A stretch of 9,535 nucleotides of DNA from contig JAICYG010000099.1 in NCBI GenBank assembly GCA_025934335.1, positions 1 through 9,535 of the forward strand. Direction: 5' to 3'. A program made the position numbers and the translations under genes. This DNA is from Thermoleophilia bacterium. GTDB taxonomy: Bacteria > Actinomycetota > Thermoleophilia > Gaiellales > Gaiellaceae. The notes beneath the pieces were generated by a model. That model worked only from the letters and a program-made list of their open reading frames with translations, ran no database searches and had not been told where the DNA came from. Every line of letters starts with the position of its first letter. The first letter of the stretch is position 1. Below, piece by piece: positions 5,967-9,535 of the stretch.

Positions 5967-6566
5967 TCAGGTCGCCGTGCTCTCGACGAGGTGTGTCATC
6001 AGTTCCACCGCCTCGGAGCTCGCGAGGCCTTGCTCACGCGTCAGCGAGCGCCAGGTCGGGAACGCGAGCGCATGTCCGATCGCGGCACGCGCTAGCCGTG
6101 CGCGACGGCCGCGCAGGCGCGTCCCCGCAAGCAGGCCGTCTTCGATCACCCGCAGGTAGCCGTAGAAGTCGTCGAGCCGGTGCGCGAGCGCCGGGACGAG
6201 CGCCTCGTCGCGCAGCAGGCTGACGTACATCGGCTCGGTGCCCGCGTAGAAGGCGTAGAGGCCTCGGAGCGCCGCCTGCGTCCGCTCGCGGGGATCCGCG
6301 ATCGACGCCCACGAGGCGGGATCCGGCGGCGGGTTCGCGGCCCGCCAGTGCGATGAGCAGGCGCTCAACAGCGACTCCTCGTCCGGGAAGTGCCGGTAGA
6401 CGGTGGAGCGACGCACACCTGCGCGCTCCGCGATCGCGCTGATCGAGGTGTGCGCCGGGCCAACCTCCTCGTGCAGCGCGACCGCGCTCTCGGTGATGCG
6501 CAGGCGGGTCTGCTCCTCGAGCTCGGCGCGGCGCTTCATCCGGTACGGACGTTTTTGATCAGACAT
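5967..6566 (-). CDS. TetR/AcrR family transcriptional regulator
   Basis: The protein has 199 aa from ATG at 6566 (MSDQKRPYRMKRRAELEEQ). The N-terminal TetR domain has the standard pattern: RLRITESAVALHEEVGPAHT, then SISAIAERAGVRRSTVYRHFPDE with the helix-turn-helix around residues 42-62, then SLLSACSSHW. The C-terminal helical part, about 120 residues, would bind a ligand and dimerise. An in-frame start farther upstream (6623) would lie inside the divergent promoter and is unlikely; ATG at 6539 is another option. No Shine-Dalgarno precedes 6566, but a TATGAT -10 ends 9 bp away, so the message may be leaderless. It diverges from the cupin gene and probably represses both. Its stop lies 9 bp from that of the DUF1326-like gene, convergently. 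Confidence 0.92.
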   Translation of the reverse strand: MSDQKRPYRMKRRAELEEQTRLRITESAVALHEEVGPAHTSISAIAERAGVRRSTVYRHFPDEESLLSACSSHWRAANPPPDPASWASIADPRERTQAALRGLYAFYAGTEPMYVSLLRDEALVPALAHRLDDFYGYLRVIEDGLLAGTRLRGRRARLARAAIGHALAFPTWRSLTREQGLASSEAVELMTHLVESTAT

Positions 6567-6575
6567 GGCTGTCGC

Positions 6576-6581
6576 ATCATA
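6576..6581 (-). promoter_or_regulatory. -10 element for the TetR gene
   Basis: TATGAT on the minus strand ends 9 bp before the ATG at 6566, placing the transcript start at or just before the codon. It directly abuts the -35 of the opposing cupin promoter (6582-6587), so the two polymerases would exclude each other. No good -35 is visible. Confidence 0.5.
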
Positions 6582-6610
6582 TTGACAAAGCGGTGAGGTT
6601 GCCCTATATT
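6582..6610 (+). promoter_or_regulatory. Near-consensus housekeeping promoter of the cupin gene
   Basis: A perfect -35 TTGACA (6582-6587) is followed after exactly 17 bp by TATATT (6605-6610), one base from consensus. Transcription would start about 6617, giving a leader near 30 nt with a good ribosome-binding site. A promoter this strong next to a TetR gene implies that repression is the control step. Confidence 0.85.
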
Positions 6611-6619
6611 CGCGCGACA

Positions 6620-6633
6620 TCATTGTCCAATGA
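6620..6633. promoter_or_regulatory. 6-2-6 palindrome, candidate TetR operator
   Basis: TCATTG (6620-6625) and CAATGA (6628-6633) are exact reverse complements around TC, just downstream of the predicted cupin transcript start. Binding here would block elongation or initiation. The sequence TATTGACAAAG over the -35 (6580-6590) resembles it only partly. That the adjacent TetR is the binder is inference. Confidence 0.5.
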
Positions 6634-6646
6634 AAGGAGTCGTACG

Positions 6647-7177
6647 ATGGAGTCAGCAGTTGCGGGAGTCACCGTGGTCGGGCCGGACAACGGTCGCGAG
6701 GGCTTCCTCGGGAGCATCGGCGTCCGCTTCCTGATCGACGGCGCCGACGCGGCCGACCGTTTCTCGCTCGTCGAGCACCCGATGTCGCCGCGCGCACTGG
6801 CCGCGCCGTTGCACCTGCACACGCGCGAGGACGAGTACAGCTTCGTGCTCGAGGGGCGAATGGGCGCGCTCCTGGGCGACGAAGTGGTCGAGGCGGGCCC
6901 GGGCGACCTCGTCTTCAAGCCGCGCAACCAGTGGCACACGTTCTGGAACGCCGGCGACCGGCCGTGCCGGATCCTCGAGATCATCTCGCCGGCGGGCTTC
7001 GAAGGCTTCTTCAAGGAGCTCTCCGACCTCGGCGGCGTCCCGGCTGCCGGCCCGGAGAGGCTCGCCGACCTGAACGAGAAGTACGGCCTCGAGATGCGGC
7101 CGGACACCGTTCCGGAGCTGATCGAGCGGTTCGGACTGCAGCTCGGGCGCCCCGTCCCCGGCGGCTGGCGCCCGTAA
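6647..7177 (+). CDS. Single-domain cupin protein
   Basis: The protein has 176 aa from ATG at 6647, with GAAAGGAG 7 bp before it. Cupin motif 1 is PLHLHTREDEYSFVLEG: H-x-H-x4-E-x6-G with His56, His58 and Glu63. Motif 2 is PGDLVFKPRNQWHTFWN, with Pro92 and His97. The four ligands of a mononuclear metal site are thus intact. The C-terminal 60 residues (from FFKELSDLGG to LGRPVPGGWRP) form a mostly helical tail seen in quercetinase-like or sugar-binding cupins. The protein could be a small dioxygenase, isomerase or ligand-binding protein, and nothing in the window gives its substrate. A strong promoter and a divergent TetR gene suggest induction by a small compound. It is cytoplasmic, with no signal peptide. 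Confidence 0.93.
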   Translation: MESAVAGVTVVGPDNGREGFLGSIGVRFLIDGADAADRFSLVEHPMSPRALAAPLHLHTREDEYSFVLEGRMGALLGDEVVEAGPGDLVFKPRNQWHTFWNAGDRPCRILEIISPAGFEGFFKELSDLGGVPAAGPERLADLNEKYGLEMRPDTVPELIERFGLQLGRPVPGGWRP

Positions 7178-7195
7178 CCGCAGCGGCCGGTTCCG

Positions 7196-7519
7196 CTACA
7201 TCGGCAACAACTCGAAGATCTCGACCGCGTGTCTCCCGTCGCCGTTCGCAAGGAACGGGAGGCCGCGGGTGAGTCTCTTCGCCTCGCTGAGGTCATCGGC
7301 CTCGACGATCGTGTAGCCGGTCAGGTCACCCGCTGTCCCTTCGGCGCCGTCGTCGCGAACGGACGTGCTCGTCCCGAAGGGGCTGCCGACGTCGAGGAGC
7401 GCGGCGCCGACGTTCTCCATCCAGGCGCCGAACGCGGCCGTCCGCTCGGCGCCCTGCTCCGGCGTGAGGTCCGAGAGCGGCGTTGCCGGGCCGCGGTAGA
7501 GGTAGATGAACTTCGCCAT
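7196..7519 (-). CDS. YciI-like domain protein
   Basis: The protein has 107 aa from ATG at 7519, with AAAGGA 8 bp upstream. The fold signature is a ferredoxin-like strand at the start (MAKFIYLYRGP), a helix TPEQGAERTAAFGAWMENVGAALLDVG, the loop GSPFG, then GYTIVEADDLSEAKRLTRGLPFL and a final strand AVEIFELLPM. This matches YciI/YCII-related proteins, small dimeric alpha-beta barrels of largely unknown activity, and it is a distant relative of the DGPF-domain gene at 9179-9520. A longer in-frame ORF reaching back to 7657 would run into the exporter gene and lacks the fold, so it is rejected. It lies 80 bp after the exporter gene on the same strand, with no terminator hairpin seen between, so co-transcription is likely. 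Confidence 0.87.
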   Translation of the reverse strand: MAKFIYLYRGPATPLSDLTPEQGAERTAAFGAWMENVGAALLDVGSPFGTSTSVRDDGAEGTAGDLTGYTIVEADDLSEAKRLTRGLPFLANGDGRHAVEIFELLPM

Positions 7520-7599
7520 GTAGATCGTCCTTTCGCGTGGGAGGTCAGAATGTCTAACGCCGTTCCAGCCTTGCCATCCTTCTCTTTGCTCTGTGTGAG

Positions 7600-9030
7600 T
7601 TAGGCGGCGGCGGGCAGGTCGGCTGTTTGTAGAGACGGGGCGCCGGCGCTCCGGCACGACGTGATGCCGGTGGCACTGATCGCGGCCAACGCCGCCAGTG
7701 CCGCGCAGGCCCAGAGTGCCGGCCGGAAGCCGGCGGTGACCGTGGCGGGCGTACCGAGGCTCCCGTAGCTCGAGAAGACGACGCTGACGATCGCGATCGC
7801 GAACACGGCCCCGAGGCGCTGGGCGGCGAAGTTGACGCCGGATGCCTTACCCATCTCCTCGTGGGAGACGGCGCCGAGGACGGCGGTCGGAACCGTCGGC
7901 AGCGCCATCGAGATGCCGATGCCGGCGACGAGCAGCGCGAGCGTGAGCTCGATCCAGCTCGTGGCGAGCGAGCCGCGCGCAGCGACCCAGACGAAGCCGG
8001 CGGCCTGCAGCGTCAGCCCGGAGACCATGATCGCGCGGCGCCCGATCCGGTCGGAGAGCGCGCCCGCGAGGGGCGAGACGAGCATCGGCGTCGCGAAGAA
8101 GGGCAGCAGCCGGAGCCCGGTGCCGAGCGGCGAGTAGTGGCGTGCGAACTGGAACTCCTGCGTGACGAAGAACGCGGCGGCGAAGGTCGCGCCCGACATC
8201 AGGTACGTGGTCAGGTTGCCGAACGCGAACTCGCGGCTCGCGAACAGGCGCAGCGGCACCATCGGCTCGCCGACGCGGCTCTCCCAGCCGACGAACGCAC
8301 CCAGCAGAACGACCCCCGCCGCGAACGTGGCGACCGTCTCGGCGCTCGACCAGCCGATGTCGCCGGCCCGGGTGAGGCCCCAGACGAGCGCGACGACGCC
8401 GGTCGTGATCAGGGAGACGCCGACGAGGTCGAGCCGCTCGGCTGCACTGCGGCTCTCGGGCAGCAGGCGCAGGCCGAGCAGCGCAGCGACGAGGCCGATC
8501 GGCACGTTGAGCCAGAAGATCCAGTGCCAGTCGAGGCCGTCGGTGACGATCCCTCCGATCACCGGTCCGAGTGCGACCGCGAGCCCGGCGAGGCCGCCGT
8601 AGACGCCCACGATCATGCCGCGCTTGTCGGCCGGAACTGCCGTCGTCAGGATCGTCAGGCTGAGCGGCAGAACGACGGCGCCGCCGAGCCCCTGGACGGT
8701 GCGCGCAGCGATCAGCTCGCCGGCGTTGGGCGCGAACGCGCATGCGGCCGACGCGATCGCAAACAGCATCAGCCCGCAGGTGAACAGCCGCCGTCGGCCG
8801 AAGCGGTCGCCGAGCGCCGCCGCGGTGACGATCCCGGCCGCGAAGGCGATCCCGTAGGCGTTGACCGTCCATTGCAGCGATGAGAGGCCGACGTGCAGGT
8901 CTTGCTGCATGCGCGGCAGCGCGGTGATCACGACGAGCGCGTCGAGGACGACCATGAAATATGCGGTCGAGGTCAGGCCGACGACCCAGCCGAGACGCGG
9001 CCTCGGATCTGTGCTGCGTGTGTCCGTCAT
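7600..9030 (-). CDS. MFS drug exporter, DHA2 family (EmrB/QacA type, 14 TM)
   Basis: The protein has 476 aa with fourteen hydrophobic segments by eye, the first at about residues 15-38 and the last near 440-460. TM1 carries the charged Asp30 (VVLDALVV). Motif A is GDRFGRRR (74-81) between TM2 and TM3. Antiporter motif C is GLAVALGPVIGG (149-160) in TM5, followed by the typical WHWIFWLNVPIG. These mark a proton-coupled drug or metabolite exporter of the DHA2 group in the cytoplasmic membrane. The ATG at 9030 has GAGAGGAG about 9 bp upstream. It diverges from the DGPF/sigma pair over a 148-bp gap with a perfect palindrome and mirror-image ECF-like promoters, and is followed by the YciI-like gene. 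The exported compound is unknown. Confidence 0.96.
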   Translation of the reverse strand: MTDTRSTDPRPRLGWVVGLTSTAYFMVVLDALVVITALPRMQQDLHVGLSSLQWTVNAYGIAFAAGIVTAAALGDRFGRRRLFTCGLMLFAIASAACAFAPNAGELIAARTVQGLGGAVVLPLSLTILTTAVPADKRGMIVGVYGGLAGLAVALGPVIGGIVTDGLDWHWIFWLNVPIGLVAALLGLRLLPESRSAAERLDLVGVSLITTGVVALVWGLTRAGDIGWSSAETVATFAAGVVLLGAFVGWESRVGEPMVPLRLFASREFAFGNLTTYLMSGATFAAAFFVTQEFQFARHYSPLGTGLRLLPFFATPMLVSPLAGALSDRIGRRAIMVSGLTLQAAGFVWVAARGSLATSWIELTLALLVAGIGISMALPTVPTAVLGAVSHEEMGKASGVNFAAQRLGAVFAIAIVSVVFSSYGSLGTPATVTAGFRPALWACAALAALAAISATGITSCRSAGAPSLQTADLPAAA

Positions 9031-9085
9031 CTTCCTCTGCTCCTCTCGAGTCGCGGCCGGCTCGAGTGCCGGCTTCCGATCAGAT

Positions 9086-9112
9086 GACGAACGAAGGAGG
9101 TCGTGACGGACA
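9086..9112 (-). promoter_or_regulatory. Candidate ECF-type promoter for exporter and YciI-like gene
   Basis: On the minus strand TGTCCG (9112-9107) is followed after 17 bp by TTCGTC, whose CGTC is at 9089-9086. As I recall, ECF42 promoters have TGTCGA at -35 and CGA/TC at -10. The transcript would begin about 9079, leaving a leader near 50 nt before the exporter ATG. The same arrangement occurs on the other strand. Confidence 0.5.
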
Positions 9113-9124
9113 CCTGTCCGTCAC
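9103..9124. repeat. Perfect 10-2-10 palindrome in the divergent promoter region
   Basis: GTGACGGACA (9103-9112) and its exact reverse complement (9115-9124) flank CC. It may be two ECF -35 elements placed back to back, or a dimeric repressor site. A 9-base copy of one arm (TGTCCGTCA, 9021-9029) covers the exporter start codon. Confidence 0.9.
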
Positions 9125-9141
9125 CTGGCTCTCTCTTCGTC
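9115..9141 (+). promoter_or_regulatory. Candidate ECF-type promoter for DGPF/sigma genes
   Basis: TGTCCG (9115-9120) is followed after exactly 17 bp by CGTC (9138-9141), within TTCGTC. The transcript would begin about 9148, some 30 nt before the ATG at 9179. This fits self-activation by an ECF sigma factor whose gene lies downstream. Confidence 0.55.
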
Positions 9142-9152
9142 TAGAAGACGAA
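9136..9152. repeat. 7-3-7 inverted repeat over the plus-strand -10
   Basis: TTCGTCT (9136-9142) and AGACGAA (9146-9152) are exact reverse complements around AGA. The repeat spans the proposed -10 and transcript start of the DGPF gene, so a bound protein would block this direction only. Confidence 0.6.
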
Positions 9153-9178
9153 TGGCAAGCCCGAGCGAGGAGCACACG

Positions 9179-9520
9179 ATGAAGTACGCACTGCTGATCT
9201 ACAGCAAGGGCGACGTCGAGCCGCGGTGGACGCGTGAGATCCACCCGGCGATCGCTGCGATCCTCGACCGGCCTTCCGTGACCGGCTGGGTGCGGCTGCA
9301 GCCCGCAGAGACGGCGACGACGGTCTCGCTCGGCGCACGGAAGACACTGCTGACCGACGGCCCCTTCGTCGACAGCAAGGAGTTCATCGGCGGACTGATC
9401 CTCGTCGACGCCGACGACCTCGACGGCGCTCTCGCCGTGGCCGCCGAGCTGCAGGAGCTCGACCGGACCGCTGCGATCGAAGTGCGCCCCGTGCTCGAGA
9501 CGGAGCTCGGGGGTGCTTGA
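9179..9520 (+). CDS. YCII/DGPF-domain protein
   Basis: The protein has 113 aa. It starts MKYALLIYSKGD, typical of the family's first strand, and holds the eponymous TDGPF motif (residues 59-63) within KTLLTDGPFVDSKEFIGG. The final part (LILVDADDLDGALAVAAELQEL, then AAIEVRPV) completes the ferredoxin-like fold. The ATG at 9179 is chosen because GAGGAG lies 7 bp upstream; an in-frame ATG at 9152 lacks a ribosome-binding site and falls at the predicted transcript start. It is slightly shorter than the usual 115-130 residues, with a short first helix. DGPF proteins are commonly encoded beside ECF42-group sigma factors, and the gene's stop here overlaps such a start by 8 bp. Biochemical function is unknown for the family. 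Confidence 0.92.
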   Translation: MKYALLIYSKGDVEPRWTREIHPAIAAILDRPSVTGWVRLQPAETATTVSLGARKTLLTDGPFVDSKEFIGGLILVDADDLDGALAVAAELQELDRTAAIEVRPVLETELGGA

Positions 9521-9535
9521 GGACGTCTTCCGAGA
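9513..9535 (+). CDS. Start of a probable ECF42-type sigma factor (cut by window)
   Basis: GTG at 9513 overlaps the DGPF stop by 8 bp (GTGCTTGA) and reads MLEDVFR before the window ends, leaving only seven full codons. The residues resemble the opening of ECF42-group sigma factors (an E-D-x-F-R start leading into region 2), and this is the usual partner position after a DGPF gene. The reading frame is set by the overlap, the same 8-bp kind seen twice elsewhere in the window. Identity rests mostly on context and needs the downstream sequence. Confidence 0.6.

Noticed and set aside
6593..6646. N-terminal extension of the cupin gene from 6593
   Set aside because: It would begin between the -35 and -10 of the cupin promoter, so it could not be on that transcript; ATG 6647 has a well-spaced GAAAGGAG.
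7196..7657. A 153-aa version of the YciI-like protein
   Set aside because: The extra N-terminus overlaps the exporter's 3' end, lacks fold similarity, and the ATG at 7519 has a good ribosome-binding site.
7861..8883. A long plus-strand frame antisense to the exporter
   Set aside because: It mirrors the codon structure of the 14-TM exporter. Composition is Arg/Glu/Asp/Gly-rich without fold motifs.
9103..9144. A 13-codon upstream ORF (MTDTCPSPGSLFV) preceded by AAGGAGG
   Set aside because: The ribosome-binding site is only 2 bp from the GTG, the ORF is made mostly of palindrome sequence, and it lies upstream of the predicted transcript start.
1..9535. Mobile elements, CRISPR, phage, toxin-antitoxin or RNA genes
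   Set aside because: No transposase motifs, spaced repeat arrays, integrase, tRNA-like cloverleaf or rRNA segments were seen; gene order looks chromosomal with uniform composition.

Overview
The window is very GC-rich and gene-dense. Many starts are GTG, several regulators lack a Shine-Dalgarno sequence, and adjacent genes overlap by 4 or 8 bp. The protein types are a DGPF/ECF42-like sigma pair, OmpR-family two-component genes, a 14-TM DHA2 transporter and paired cold-shock genes with a small basic companion. Together these suggest an actinobacterium, probably of the Solirubrobacterales/Thermoleophilia kind; that placement is inference from style, not a search. I see no rRNA, tRNA, CRISPR, insertion sequence or phage gene. 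It reads as chromosomal regulatory and housekeeping-accessory DNA, and no stretch over 300 bp lacks a gene.

Left part (1-2501). On the minus strand are a GNAT acetyltransferase (cut by the window edge) and, overlapping it by 8 bp, a dienelactone-hydrolase-like alpha/beta hydrolase. These diverge from an ArsR-like winged-helix regulator across a 65-bp gap holding a perfect 7-2-7 palindrome. Then comes a plus-strand cold-shock cluster: a canonical 67-aa Csp, a perfect 13-bp GC hairpin, a degenerate cold-shock-domain protein that has lost RNP2, and an abutting 55-aa basic helical protein.

Middle (2525-5957). A response regulator and histidine kinase (minus, 8-bp overlap) diverge from a membrane-anchored D,D-carboxypeptidase of the penicillin-binding S11 type. 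A Cys-rich DUF1326-like protein is translationally coupled to that peptidase by a GTGA overlap. The layout suggests an envelope-sensing system next to a cell-wall target.

Right part (5967-9535). A TetR regulator (minus) diverges from a cupin gene (plus). The shared promoter region has a near-consensus TTGACA-17-TATATT promoter and an opposing -10 that touches its -35. A YciI-like gene and a 14-TM EmrB/QacA-type exporter follow on the minus strand. They diverge from a YCII/DGPF-domain gene that overlaps the first codons of what looks like an ECF42-type sigma factor.

The most interesting signal is in the gap between exporter and DGPF gene. A perfect 10-2-10 palindrome there supplies TGTCCG on both strands, and on each strand CGTC lies exactly 17 bp downstream. 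This looks like two mirror-image ECF promoters sharing a back-to-back -35, which would make exporter + YciI and DGPF + sigma one sigma-controlled bidirectional unit. A TetR-type operator is the main alternative reading.
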